In this document: positions 15,019 through 23,942 of the stretch, piece after piece | How positions within the stretch are numbered: the first letter of the stretch is position 1 | Layout: each line of letters begins with the position of its first letter | Source: Nocardioides dokdonensis FR1436 | GTDB lineage: Bacteria > Actinomycetota > Actinomycetes > Propionibacteriales > Nocardioidaceae | NCBI RefSeq assembly: GCF_001653335.1 | Contig: NZ_CP015079.1 | Location: forward strand, 3,348,001 to 3,412,000 | DNA: 64,000 bases | Reading direction: 5' to 3' | Translations under genes and position numbers: made by a program | The notes under the pieces: generated by a model | Databases searched by the model: none | Told to the model about the DNA's origin: nothing | The model's input: the letters and a program-made list of their open reading frames with translations, nothing else

Positions 15019-16191
15019 ATGTGCGAGACAGATGTTGACCCGCTCCCCGGCACGCCGGGCGAGTGCGTCGCTGCGCTCGAGGAGCTCGAGGCACTCAAGG
15101 CCCACCTCGCCGCCCGCCAGGTGCGGATCACCGCCCACCTCGACGACCTCCAGCCCGACGCCTCCGACCGCTCGGTCGGTGCCCAGGTCGCCCTCGCCCG
15201 CCACGAGTCACCGCACCGCGGCACCCGGCTGCGCGCGATGGCCTGCACCCTCGTCGACGACCTCCCGCACGTCCTGGCCGCCCTCGAGCAAGGCCTGATC
15301 AACGAGCACCGCGCCGGGACCCCGCTCGGCGACCGGGCGCTGCGCCTGGCTGCGCAACGGATCGCGATGCGCCTCGACGACCGGGCCGCCGTCAAGCGTC
15401 GCGAGCGCGCCCACCGCAACCGCCACGTCACCAGCCAACGCCGCGACGACGGCACCACCCAGATCACCGCCACCCTCCCCGAGGTCCACGCCGCCGCGAT
15501 CATGCAGTCCCTGCACACCCGCGCGGCCACCGAGAAGAACCTCGACGGCGAGGAACGCTCCTTCTCCCAGGTCGTGGCCGACCTCTTCGTGGCCCGGCTC
15601 ACCGGCCAGGTCACCGCCACGGCCGTCCCGGTCGCGCTCAACCTCGTCGTCTCCGCCGAAGCCCTCCTCGGCGACAGCGACGAACCCGCCGAGCTGGTCC
15701 CCATGCACGGCGGCGCCGGCGGCCCCATCCCCGCCTCCGTGGCCCGCCAGCTCCTCACCTGCTCCCCGGACACCTCGACCCGCATCCGGCGTCTCTTCGC
15801 CGACACCGAGCACCTCGTCGCCATGGAGTCCACTTCCCGCACCTTCGACGGACTGCTGCGCCAGTTCGTGACCCTGCGCGACCGGACCTGCCGCACCCCC
15901 TGGTGCAACGCCGCGATCCGACAGCACGACCACATCACCCCCGACCACGCAGGCGGCCCCACCAGCGCCACCAACGGCCAAGGACTCTGCACCGCCTGCA
16001 ACCAGCTCAAGGAAGAACCCGACTGGACCCACACCGCCCTCCACCGAGATGACCTCGACCCCCACCACGTCCAGGTCACCTCACCCGCCGGCCAGACCAC
16101 CCGCACCAGAGCACCCGACCCACCCGGCCTCGCCCCACCCGCACCCACCTGGATCGAGGAATCACCCGGACACTGGGTCCTCACCGCCTGA
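15019..16191 (+). CDS. DUF222 / HNH endonuclease domain protein, shortened
   Basis: 390 residues. The N-terminal DUF222 domain carries ALEELEALKAHLAARQVR and later DLFVARLTGQV. The C-terminal HNH module has RDRTCRTPWCN, HDHITP and GLCTACNQLKEEPDW. These proteins are multicopy in Nocardioides-like genomes, and their cellular role is unsettled. After GLINEHRA the usual stretch of about 35 residues is absent and the chain passes straight to GDRALRLAAQRIAMRLDDRA, so an in-frame deletion is likely (from memory of the family). The catalytic HNH residues remain. It stands alone between the Crp-type regulator and a convergent methyltransferase gene. Confidence 0.85.
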   Translation: MCETDVDPLPGTPGECVAALEELEALKAHLAARQVRITAHLDDLQPDASDRSVGAQVALARHESPHRGTRLRAMACTLVDDLPHVLAALEQGLINEHRAGTPLGDRALRLAAQRIAMRLDDRAAVKRRERAHRNRHVTSQRRDDGTTQITATLPEVHAAAIMQSLHTRAATEKNLDGEERSFSQVVADLFVARLTGQVTATAVPVALNLVVSAEALLGDSDEPAELVPMHGGAGGPIPASVARQLLTCSPDTSTRIRRLFADTEHLVAMESTSRTFDGLLRQFVTLRDRTCRTPWCNAAIRQHDHITPDHAGGPTSATNGQGLCTACNQLKEEPDWTHTALHRDDLDPHHVQVTSPAGQTTRTRAPDPPGLAPPAPTWIEESPGHWVLTA

Positions 16192-16207
16192 CGTCTGTGG
16201 TCGGAAC

Positions 16208-16675
16208 CTATGAACCCGGGTGCACGGGGCCGAGCCAACGGGGGACCCGGGCACGGTAGGCGTCGTACTCCGCCCCGAAAATGGCGCCGAGATTCCGCTC
16301 CTCGGCGGGGATCTGCAGCCGGTCGACGGCGGCCAGGAAGCCGACGATCGGCAGCAGCGCGGTGGCGGAGCGGCGGGCTGCGGCGTGCCCGAGCAGGATG
16401 CCGGTCAGCCCGACGTACATCGGGTTGCGGGTGTGGGCGAAGGGCCCGTCGGTGACCAGCACGCTGGCTCGCTCGGGGTGGAACGGCTGGTCGGTGGTGC
16501 CGTACCGGCGGAAGAGCCGGTCCGCGGTCATCGAGACACCGAACGAACCCGCGGCCAGGACGAGGCCGCACAGCCCCGAGACCCGGGTGGGCCTCCGTCC
16601 GCGGGTCAGCAGGAGCTGCGCCCCCGCAGCCGCGGCGGCGTACGCCGGCGGGGGGATCATGGTGCTCACGGCCAT
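16208..16675 (-). CDS. isoprenylcysteine carboxyl methyltransferase-like / phospholipid methyltransferase family membrane protein
   Basis: 155 residues with three or four hydrophobic segments. GPFAHTRNPMYVGL and the C-terminal EERNLGAIFGAEYDAYRARVPRW give the R-N-P-x-Y and E-x-x-Y-x-x-Y-x-x-V-x-R-W patterns of ICMT/PEMT integral membrane SAM methyltransferases. The substrate in bacteria is unknown, probably a small lipid. It is convergent with the HNH gene and divergent from the esterase gene. Confidence 0.82.
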   Translation of the reverse strand: MAVSTMIPPPAYAAAAAGAQLLLTRGRRPTRVSGLCGLVLAAGSFGVSMTADRLFRRYGTTDQPFHPERASVLVTDGPFAHTRNPMYVGLTGILLGHAAARRSATALLPIVGFLAAVDRLQIPAEERNLGAIFGAEYDAYRARVPRWLGPVHPGS

Positions 16676-16858
16676 CCATCGATGCTGTCACCGCACGCGT
16701 CGGGGAGCAACGGTGCGAGGAACAGGCGGACGGGTCGTTCCGGTGAGAGAAACGTCGCTGGTTCTCTTCAGGTGGACGCTTCCTTGCGCACTGTCGGCGC
16801 ACCGTGGTGCAATTCACAGCACCCAGTGCGGGTGTTCCCCTAGGAGGAACGGTGTCGC

Positions 16859-18574
16859 ATGTCTGAGCGCCCACGACGAGGTCTGCGCTTCGGAACCACC
16901 CTGCTGGTGACGATGCTTCTGGCCGGGGGCCCTCTCGCCACCGGCTCCGTGTCCGCGGCGTCAGGCCGCACGCCGACGGTCGGGTCGATCTCGGCAGGAT
17001 CGGGCGTCTACGTCGACTCCCGCACCGATGGCAGCAGAGGTCCCGAGGACAGGAGGCCGAAGCGGATCAAGTCGGTCACCGCGGACGCTCGCGACTGCGC
17101 GACGCTGACGGGGCGTTCCTTCCGCACCGACGACGGAGACGCCCGCGTGCTCAGCGCTGCCGTGGTCACGACCACGGACACCGCCCGGCCGCTCTGTCAG
17201 GCCGCGGTCGTCATCGACGACCGGATCCGCGTCGACGTGCAGGCGCCCCTCACCTGGAACCGCCGCTACGTCCAGCTCGGTGGCGGTGGCTTCTGCGGCA
17301 GCGCTCCCACGCTCTCCGGAAGTGGGGCGGACCTCGTAGCCGCCAGGTCCGCGATCGCCAGCAGCGACAGCGGCCACGTGGGCACCCCGTTCGACGCGAC
17401 CTGGGCCTCCGACTCGCTGCCGGGCAGTGCCCAGGCGGAGACCGACTGGGGCAACCTGTCGGAGCACCTCACGTCCCAGGCGGCCACCTCGGTCCTGCGC
17501 GGGCTGTTTCGCAAGAAGACCGCCTACTCCTACTTCATCGGCTGCTCCACCGGCGGCAGGCAGGCCCTGGTGGAGGCCCAGCGCTACCCGGACGACTTCG
17601 ACGGCATCGTGGCGGGAGCGCCGGCCAACCGGCAGAACTACCTGGCCCCGTTGTCGCAGGGGTGGCGCGAGGTGGTCAACCACCGGGCCGACCGGAGCCT
17701 GATCGTCGATCTGGCCGCCACCGACGTGGTGCGTCAGGGCGTGCTCGACGCCTGCGACGCGCTCGACGGGGTGGTCGACGCTGTGGTGGACGATCCGCGC
17801 ACCTGTGCGTTCGACCCGGGCGACCTGGCCTGCACCGACGACCGGCTCTCGGGGTGCCTGACCTCGGAGCAGGTCACCGTGCTTCGGAAGTGGTACGGCG
17901 ACCCACGCGACTCCCGGGGCAGCTCGCTCTACCCCGGCGGACTCCCACTGGGCTCCGAGGGCGGCTGGCCCGTCTCCGACGTTCCCCCCGCGGGACAGAC
18001 GTTGTCCGGGGGCGGCATCTACGCCGAGAACGTGCTGAAGTTCCTGGCCTTCCCGCAGGATCCGCCCGCCACCTACAGCCTGTTCGACTTCGACTTCGAC
18101 GAGGACCCGCCCCTCCTGGACGCGAGGGCACGGGCGTACAACGCGGACGAGCCCGACATGTCCGCCTTCCGGGCCGCGGGCGGAAAGCTGCTGATGCACC
18201 ACGGCCTGGCCGATCCGCTGATCACCCCGATGGCGACCATCCAGTACTACGAGGACGGACTGTCGGCCATGGGCGGACTCAAGAAGGTGCGGTCCTGGTA
18301 CCGCATGTTCCTCCTGCCCGGCGTCTACCACTGCAGCGGCGGACCGGGTCCGGACCAGGTCGACTGGTACGCGGCCATCAGGGCCTGGGTCGAGAAGGGA
18401 GAGGCGCCGAAGCGACTGGTGGCGTCGAAGAAGGACGCGTCGCTCACGCGCCCTCTGTTCCCCTACCCGTCGAAGGCGGCGTACTCAGGTGCTGGCTCCA
18501 CCGACGACCAGGCCTCGTTCGTCCGCGAGCGCGGCCCGCGCGGTCGGGCTGTGCAGGTGGTCACGGCGCACTGA
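16859..18574 (+). CDS. secreted tannase / feruloyl esterase family protein
   Basis: 571 residues from ATG 16859, with GGAGG eleven bases upstream. An N-terminal signal peptide (hydrophobic residues about 12-34, ending near VSAAS) indicates export. The alpha/beta hydrolase has nucleophile S230 in GCSTGGRQ, a late Asp in HHGLADPLI and a His in YHCSGG. C229 next to the serine and the Cys after the His match the disulfide-linked catalytic triad of the tannase family. The likely reaction is hydrolysis of galloyl, feruloyl or similar aromatic esters outside the cell. The -35/-10 region is not obvious. Confidence 0.88.
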   Translation: MSERPRRGLRFGTTLLVTMLLAGGPLATGSVSAASGRTPTVGSISAGSGVYVDSRTDGSRGPEDRRPKRIKSVTADARDCATLTGRSFRTDDGDARVLSAAVVTTTDTARPLCQAAVVIDDRIRVDVQAPLTWNRRYVQLGGGGFCGSAPTLSGSGADLVAARSAIASSDSGHVGTPFDATWASDSLPGSAQAETDWGNLSEHLTSQAATSVLRGLFRKKTAYSYFIGCSTGGRQALVEAQRYPDDFDGIVAGAPANRQNYLAPLSQGWREVVNHRADRSLIVDLAATDVVRQGVLDACDALDGVVDAVVDDPRTCAFDPGDLACTDDRLSGCLTSEQVTVLRKWYGDPRDSRGSSLYPGGLPLGSEGGWPVSDVPPAGQTLSGGGIYAENVLKFLAFPQDPPATYSLFDFDFDEDPPLLDARARAYNADEPDMSAFRAAGGKLLMHHGLADPLITPMATIQYYEDGLSAMGGLKKVRSWYRMFLLPGVYHCSGGPGPDQVDWYAAIRAWVEKGEAPKRLVASKKDASLTRPLFPYPSKAAYSGAGSTDDQASFVRERGPRGRAVQVVTAH

Positions 18575-18632
18575 CCCGGTTCGACACACTGCACCGAGCC
18601 ATGCGGGATCCCTCCAGCCGGTCGGCCAACGC

Positions 18633-21600
18633 TCAGGGAGCAGGCAGCAGCGTCCCGCGCACCGCGTCGTAGACCTCCTGGGCGTAGGCGGTGCGCTGCG
18701 TCGAAGGCCGGGCCAGCACGAGCTTGTCGATCAGATCGGTCAGCTCGGCCGGTGCCCAGTCGTGCTCGTCCTGGTTCTCCTCGCCCACGACCTGGTCGCG
18801 GAAGTCCGGGTATCCCGGGTAGGGCGTCACTGCCTCGCGCAGGCGATCCCTGGCCACCTGGATCTGCCCGGCGTTGTAGCGACCGAGGTCGCGGTAGGCC
18901 GCGAACTGTGCGGTGTGGAAGAACTGGTTGACCGTGTTGACCCGCGGGAAGGTCTCGTCGATCTCGCGGTAGGCCAGCAGCTTCGGCGGCATGTCCTGGG
19001 TCAGTGCCGGCTTGCAGTACCAGAGCAGGGTGAAGTGGTGTCCCGGCCGGGTCACGAGCGGGTCCGGGTCCCGGACCTGCCGGTGCACGATGCCGAGTGT
19101 CACCGAGCGCGGTGAGTAGTCCTGCCCGGGATAGGGGTCCCGTCCGGCGCGCAGCGTGTCGAGGTTGACCATGACGGTCGCGTTGCACTCGAGCTTGGCC
19201 AGGTCGATCGCCTTCGACAGCGAGGCCACGCGGTGACCGGCGCCGGCGTCCGCGTCGACGCAGACGATCTCCCGGTGCAGTCCGGTCCGGAGCAGCTCGA
19301 CCAGTGCGGTGTTCTCCCAGTGGCCGCCGTCGGTGACGTAGAGGTACAGGTCACTGGGGTCGTGGAAGCCGAGGAACTCCTTGAGCAGGTAGCCCAGCCG
19401 CGGTGAGGGCAGCGTGGCCTTCGCGTCGACCAGCTGGGCGGCGTACCGGGGGTTCGGGACCCACATGCCGAGCCGCACGTTCGCGAAGGCCAGCAGCATG
19501 CTCAGCGGGCCGGCGCCGATCCGGCCCATCGCGGGCGAGACCGCCGCGCCGGAGATCCCCACGGCCATCATGGTGGTCAACCGTGGCCGGCGGTTGCCGG
19601 CCATCAGAGCGGACATGTCCTCGGTGCGCGCTGCGTAGGCGCGCCACTCGCCCTCCCCGTTGAGGGGCGCGAAGAGTCGCACGTGGTTGGGGGAGAAGGT
19701 CATGCTCAGCGCTGGGATGCCGTAGTGCGTGCGCACCTCGCGCCCGCTCACCGCGGCGGCCGCGCAGATCGTCAGGGGACTCGAGGAGAGCGCCACCAGG
19801 TCCGGTTCCGGCAGGCGGGCGCTGGACCCCTCGTCACCGTTGGCGTAGGCGACGGCGTACGTCGAGTCCGGTGTCGGCCGGTACGTCGCGAATCCCGCGC
19901 GCAGCTTGCCGCGGTAGAACGCGGACAGCGACCACCACTCCGCGCTGGTGCTGAAGTGGACGATCAGCAGCCCCAGGATCGCGGCGATCCACAGCGTGGT
20001 GTCACGCGCGTCGGGCGCTGCGGCCAGGGCGGACAGCGCCCACATGCTCGTGATGAAGAGCAGCAGCACCGCGAAGAGGAGGCCGGCGACCACCGGCGCG
20101 AACCGGGCCAGGGGCTTGCGCAGGATCCGGAGCAGGGCTCCCGCGCTGCCGAGCCCGCCGAGGATCGCGAGCAGGGCGGCGCCGAGCCCGTTGCCCTCGA
20201 CGGGGTCCCAGAGCCTGGCGATGAGCAGGGGCAGCCCGACCAGGAGCAGTGCGAGCAGGGCCGCGAGCCCGAGCCCGCCGTACCCGAGGACCTTGAGGAT
20301 CAGCAGGAAGCCCGGTGGTGATTCGCCGCTCCGGCGGTTGACCTCGTCCTTCTTGGCCAGCACGACCCAGACGAGGATCGATCCGATGCCGACTCCCAAC
20401 CAGATCAGCACCGAGGGGGCGGTGCGGCTCAACGACGGGAGGCAGTACGACAGGTCGGCGGTGGCCTGGGTCGGCTCCTGCAGCGCAGGGCAGCCGAGCG
20501 CGAAGTACCACCGGTAGAACCAGCCGAGCGGCTGGCTGACAGCCCAGAGCATCGCGAGGAACACCACGACGTTGATCGCTACCCCGGTGAGGACGATCGC
20601 GACGACAGCGGGACGCCGCTCGGCGACCATCCGGTCGTGATCTCGCGGGTCCGTCACCCGGGTGCGCCGCCCGGTCGTGGAGCCGTCCTCGCGCATCATC
20701 CGGTCCTGGCTGATGCCGCGGGGGGCGTTGCTGAGCAGGTAGCCCAGGTTGGCCTCGACGTGGCGTTCCTCCGGGCCCGGTCGGTCGGTCTCGGTCCAGC
20801 TCCACGGTCGCGGCGCGTCGGTCGGTCTCCCCGGGGCGTGCCGAGCCAGGCTCCAACCGCCGGCCATGTAGGAGCCGCCGGAGACCGAGGTGATGTCGGC
20901 AGCGTCGTCCCAACCCAGCGGGTGCCCGCGTTCGAGGGACTGCAGCGCGCCCAACGAGATCGAGGCCGCACGGATGCCGCCGCCGGAGATCGCGATGCCC
21001 AGGTCGCGCGGGCTCTGCTCGGCGACGGTCCAGGTCGCGGCATGACTGCCCGGATCGTCGCTCACGTGCGACACCGCGGCCGTCTGGAGGACGTCGCGCA
21101 CCCGGCGATCGAGGAGCAGCGACAGCACGCCCCCGAGGCCGTACAGCGCGACCATGACGACCAGCAGCCACTTCCCCCAGGCTGCGGCCGCCGCCACGCG
21201 CCACGTCCACTCGGCGCGGGCGACCCCCGTGTCCGCCACCGCCCACCCGATGAAGACGTTCTCCAGCAGGTCCAGGACGCCCGCAGCGACGGCGAACCAC
21301 ATCAGCTTCGGCGCCAGCCGTCGGGTGCTGACGGTGCGGTAGTTGCACCCGGTCCGGGCGAGCAGCGCCAGGAGGGCGACGTACACGGTGATGAAGAGCA
21401 GGTCCCACCACAGTGCGGCGCGGACCTCGCTGTCGGGGTAGGCGTCGAGCCAGGCGACGCGCGGAGGCTCCAGGGTCACGTCGACGATCGGTTCGCCGGC
21501 GAGCGCGCGACGGCAGGCAGGAGTCAGCTCCACCTGGGCCAGGCAGTCGGCCTGGGTGGGCGGGTCGGGCGGGTCGGGAAGCACCTGGCCGGTGGCCCCG

Positions 21601-21806
21601 AGGAACTCGAAGCCGAGGATGCCCGGCGCGAAGGTGGTCTCCGGGCCCGGGTCGTCGAGCGAGGCCAGCGGGAGGAGTGCGACGAGCACCGCGCCGAGGA
21701 GGACCGCCGGCAGCAGCACCCACCACCCCGTGGTGGCGCGGAGGGCCCGTCCCAGCGGGGTTGGCCGCCGGGGCTCGTCCGCCTCGCTCGTGGGATCCGA
21801 GGTCAT
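18633..21806 (-). CDS. large membrane protein with a patatin phospholipase domain split by transmembrane helices
   Basis: 1057 residues. A first set of helices (residues about 28-50, 133-150, 168-190 and 205-232) precedes a patatin-type oxyanion motif ISGGGIRAASISLG (about 273-286) and nucleophile S309 in SVSGGS. A second set of about six hydrophobic helices follows (about 400-640). The catalytic Asp candidate is D826 in TDGGHWENTAL. The two halves of the Ser-Asp dyad are thus about 517 residues apart with a membrane domain between them. The pattern SxSGGS with DGG resembles cytosolic phospholipase A2-like bacterial proteins. It is probably a membrane lipase; substrate unknown. Confidence 0.8.
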   Translation of the reverse strand: MTSDPTSEADEPRRPTPLGRALRATTGWWVLLPAVLLGAVLVALLPLASLDDPGPETTFAPGILGFEFLGATGQVLPDPPDPPTQADCLAQVELTPACRRALAGEPIVDVTLEPPRVAWLDAYPDSEVRAALWWDLLFITVYVALLALLARTGCNYRTVSTRRLAPKLMWFAVAAGVLDLLENVFIGWAVADTGVARAEWTWRVAAAAAWGKWLLVVMVALYGLGGVLSLLLDRRVRDVLQTAAVSHVSDDPGSHAATWTVAEQSPRDLGIAISGGGIRAASISLGALQSLERGHPLGWDDAADITSVSGGSYMAGGWSLARHAPGRPTDAPRPWSWTETDRPGPEERHVEANLGYLLSNAPRGISQDRMMREDGSTTGRRTRVTDPRDHDRMVAERRPAVVAIVLTGVAINVVVFLAMLWAVSQPLGWFYRWYFALGCPALQEPTQATADLSYCLPSLSRTAPSVLIWLGVGIGSILVWVVLAKKDEVNRRSGESPPGFLLILKVLGYGGLGLAALLALLLVGLPLLIARLWDPVEGNGLGAALLAILGGLGSAGALLRILRKPLARFAPVVAGLLFAVLLLFITSMWALSALAAAPDARDTTLWIAAILGLLIVHFSTSAEWWSLSAFYRGKLRAGFATYRPTPDSTYAVAYANGDEGSSARLPEPDLVALSSSPLTICAAAAVSGREVRTHYGIPALSMTFSPNHVRLFAPLNGEGEWRAYAARTEDMSALMAGNRRPRLTTMMAVGISGAAVSPAMGRIGAGPLSMLLAFANVRLGMWVPNPRYAAQLVDAKATLPSPRLGYLLKEFLGFHDPSDLYLYVTDGGHWENTALVELLRTGLHREIVCVDADAGAGHRVASLSKAIDLAKLECNATVMVNLDTLRAGRDPYPGQDYSPRSVTLGIVHRQVRDPDPLVTRPGHHFTLLWYCKPALTQDMPPKLLAYREIDETFPRVNTVNQFFHTAQFAAYRDLGRYNAGQIQVARDRLREAVTPYPGYPDFRDQVVGEENQDEHDWAPAELTDLIDKLVLARPSTQRTAYAQEVYDAVRGTLLPAP

Positions 21807-21951
21807 GCCCGATCACCTGCCCTCCCGCAAGGAACCGCATCTCCGTTCTACCGGCATCCGGTGCCGCTGACCAGAGCCAGGCGGGTCGCCGGCCGATGCG
21901 ACGCGACGGTGACAGAGAGGCGTGGTTGCCCCGGTCTGCCAGGGTGTGCCC

Positions 21952-22434
21952 ATGGACGTCTCGAGCACGCGCACCCATCAGGAGTCGATCGCGGTGGAGG
22001 CGCCGCCCGAGGTCCTCTACGACCTCGTCTCCGACATCAGACGCACCGGCGAGTGGAGCCCGGTCTGCGCTGACTGCTGGTGGCACGACGAGAGCGAGGC
22101 CGGCCGGGTCGGTGCCTGGTTCACCGGACGCAACGAGCTGCCGCACCGCACGTGGGAGACCCGGTCTCAGGTGGTGGCGGCCGAGCGGGGCCGTGAGTTC
22201 GCGTGGGTCGTGGGCGACGGGTTCGTCAGGTGGGGCTTCTCGATGGCTCCGGACCGAGCCGGGACACTGCTCACCGAGTCCTGGGAGTTCCTGCCGGACG
22301 GCATCACCTTCTTCGAGACCACGTTCAGCGACGAGGCGCCCGCCCAGATCGCCGACCGCACCCGGCAGGCGCTCGACGGCATCCCGCGCACGCTCGCTGC
22401 GATCAAGCGGATCGCCGAGGGTTCCCAGCACTGA
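21952..22434 (+). CDS. SRPBCC (START-like) family protein
   Basis: 160 residues from ATG 21952. The start SIAVEAPPEVLYDLVSDIRRTGEWSPVC is typical of the polyketide-cyclase/dehydrase type of SRPBCC fold, a hydrophobic ligand pocket, and it ends in a long helix IADRTRQALDGIPRTLAAIKRIAE. It has no catalytic signature; roles range from lipid or hydrophobe binding to ring closure. It is divergent from the giant patatin gene across 145 bases and followed by the duplicated-barrel gene. Confidence 0.82.
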   Translation: MDVSSTRTHQESIAVEAPPEVLYDLVSDIRRTGEWSPVCADCWWHDESEAGRVGAWFTGRNELPHRTWETRSQVVAAERGREFAWVVGDGFVRWGFSMAPDRAGTLLTESWEFLPDGITFFETTFSDEAPAQIADRTRQALDGIPRTLAAIKRIAEGSQH

Positions 22435-22544
22435 CGGTGCAGGGCACGTCACGGGCGTTGGCCCGGTGACAGGGGCCCCTCCGAGGCGTAACGTCGATGG
22501 GTGCCCGCTCCGGGCGGGGTGGGCTCTGGAGAGGGGAGCCACAC

Positions 22545-23150
22545 ATGTTCATCCAGGTCATCCAGGGTCGGTGCAACGACCCGGATCGAATGCGCCAGCT
22601 CACCGAGGAGTGGCGCGCACAGCTGGGCCCGACCGCCGAGGGGTGGCTCGGCGGGACCTACGGGATCACCGACGACGGAGAGGCCGTGGCCGTCGTCCGC
22701 TTCGACTCGCGTGAGGCTGCGAGCCGCAACTCCGCCCGGCCCGAGCAGGGGGAGTGGTGGCAGCAGATGGAGGCCTGCTTCGACGGCGAGGTCACCGTCC
22801 ACGACTGCGACAACGCCATGCTGTTCCTCGGCGGCGGCTCCGACGAGGCCGGCTTCGTCCAGGTGATCCAGGGGCGCATCGACGACCCGGAGCGCTTCCG
22901 TCACTTCATGGAGCGGCCGATGGACGCCCTGCACGAGGTGCGCCCCGAGATCATCGGCGGCACGCTGGCCATGGAGCCGGACGGGTGGTTCGTCCAGACC
23001 ATCGCCTTCCGCACCGAGGAGGAGGCGCGGGCGGGCGAGCAGAAGCAGATGCCGCCCGAGGTCCGTGGGGAGTTCGAGGACACGATGGCGCACGTGAGCG
23101 ACCAGCGGTTCCTCGACCTGCACCGGCCGTGGTTCGCCAGCGCCGGCTGA
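22545..23150 (+). CDS. internally duplicated alpha/beta-barrel-like protein
   Basis: 201 residues from ATG 22545 (GGGGAG upstream). Two halves repeat: residues 2-20 begin FIQVIQGRCNDPDRMRQL and residues about 105-122 begin FVQVIQGRIDDPERFRHF. Each half is about the size of a dimeric alpha+beta barrel (ABM-like) domain, so the gene probably arose by tandem duplication and forms an intramolecular dimer. The halves have since diverged. No cofactor motif is seen; such domains act as monooxygenases, heme-degrading enzymes or simple binding proteins. Confidence 0.75.
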   Translation: MFIQVIQGRCNDPDRMRQLTEEWRAQLGPTAEGWLGGTYGITDDGEAVAVVRFDSREAASRNSARPEQGEWWQQMEACFDGEVTVHDCDNAMLFLGGGSDEAGFVQVIQGRIDDPERFRHFMERPMDALHEVRPEIIGGTLAMEPDGWFVQTIAFRTEEEARAGEQKQMPPEVRGEFEDTMAHVSDQRFLDLHRPWFASAG

Positions 23151-23151
23151 G

Positions 23152-23380
23152 TCATCGGGTGTCGGTGATGTCCTCGGGGCGGATCGGGACCCGGCACAGG
23201 GGGAGGCCCGTGGCGTGCGGGTCGGCGTGCTCCAGCACCTCGATCGGCATCGGCGGGGTGTCGAGGATCGTCGGGATCAGGTAGTCGGTGAACGACGGCT
23301 TGAGATGACGACCTGCTCGCCCCCGAGCTCGGTGCGACAGATCTGCTGCTCCACGGTGACCAGTCCCTGTGAGATGCTGG
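23152..23380 (-). pseudogene. relic of xanthine dehydrogenase/aldehyde oxidase molybdenum subunit C-terminus
   Basis: On the minus strand, 23307 to 23152 reads HLKPSFTDYLIPTILDTPP and MPIEVLEHADPHA then stops. This is the conserved C-terminal region of molybdenum hydroxylase large subunits (SFxDYxLPTxxDxPP). Just before it, in another frame (about 23380-23308), is SQGLVTVEQQICRTELGGEQV, which fits the preceding part, so a frameshift separates them. Everything before and after is gone, including the GVGEP segment. It lies wholly between two plus-strand genes. Confidence 0.65.
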
Positions 23381-23383
23381 GGC

Positions 23384-23923
23384 ATGGCAGACATCAGGAT
23401 CCGCCTGCTGGGCGAGGACGAGTGGCAGCTGTACCGCGAGGTGCGGCTCGCGGCGCTCACCGACGCCCCCGAGGCGTTCGTGGCCAACGTCGAGGACGAA
23501 GCGGCCCAGGACGACGACTTCTGGCACGCCCGGATGCGGCGCGCCAGCCGGATCGTCGCTGAGCGTGCCGGTGAGCCGGTCGGTCTGGTGGGTCTGGGCC
23601 GGCACGACGACGACCCCGAGATCGGCGAGGTGTTCGGGCTGTGGACCGCACCCACGGTGCGCGGTCAGCATGTCGCGCGCGACCTGGTGGCGGCAGCGGC
23701 GCAGAAGGCGGCGGAGGACGGTTGCCGGCTGCTCTACTTCTGGGCGGGGTCGGACAACGCGTCCGCGGTCGGCTTCGCGAGCAGCTACGGCTTCCGGCCC
23801 TCCTCCGAGCGTCGACCGGTGCGGGTCGCCGACGGGACGAAGGAACGGGACGAGGACGAGGTCGCCATGGTGCTGCCCCTCGCCCCCGACCCGACCCTGA
23901 CGATCAACCCGCACCGGAGGTGA
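23384..23923 (+). CDS. GNAT family N-acetyltransferase
   Basis: 179 residues from ATG 23384. The acetyl-CoA site is represented by VFGLWTAPTVRGQHVARDLVAAAAQKA (a variant of the Q/R-x-x-G-x-G/A motif with GQHVA), and the late strand-helix GSDNASAVGFASSYGFRP is the usual GNAT motif B. The beginning RIRLLGEDEWQLYREVRLAALTDAPEAF is typical of proteins that acetylate small molecules or N-termini. Its 5' end abuts the xanthine dehydrogenase relic on the other strand. Confidence 0.86.
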   Translation: MADIRIRLLGEDEWQLYREVRLAALTDAPEAFVANVEDEAAQDDDFWHARMRRASRIVAERAGEPVGLVGLGRHDDDPEIGEVFGLWTAPTVRGQHVARDLVAAAAQKAAEDGCRLLYFWAGSDNASAVGFASSYGFRPSSERRPVRVADGTKERDEDEVAMVLPLAPDPTLTINPHRR

Positions 23924-23942
23924 CCCGGCTTGCCGGCAGGAC

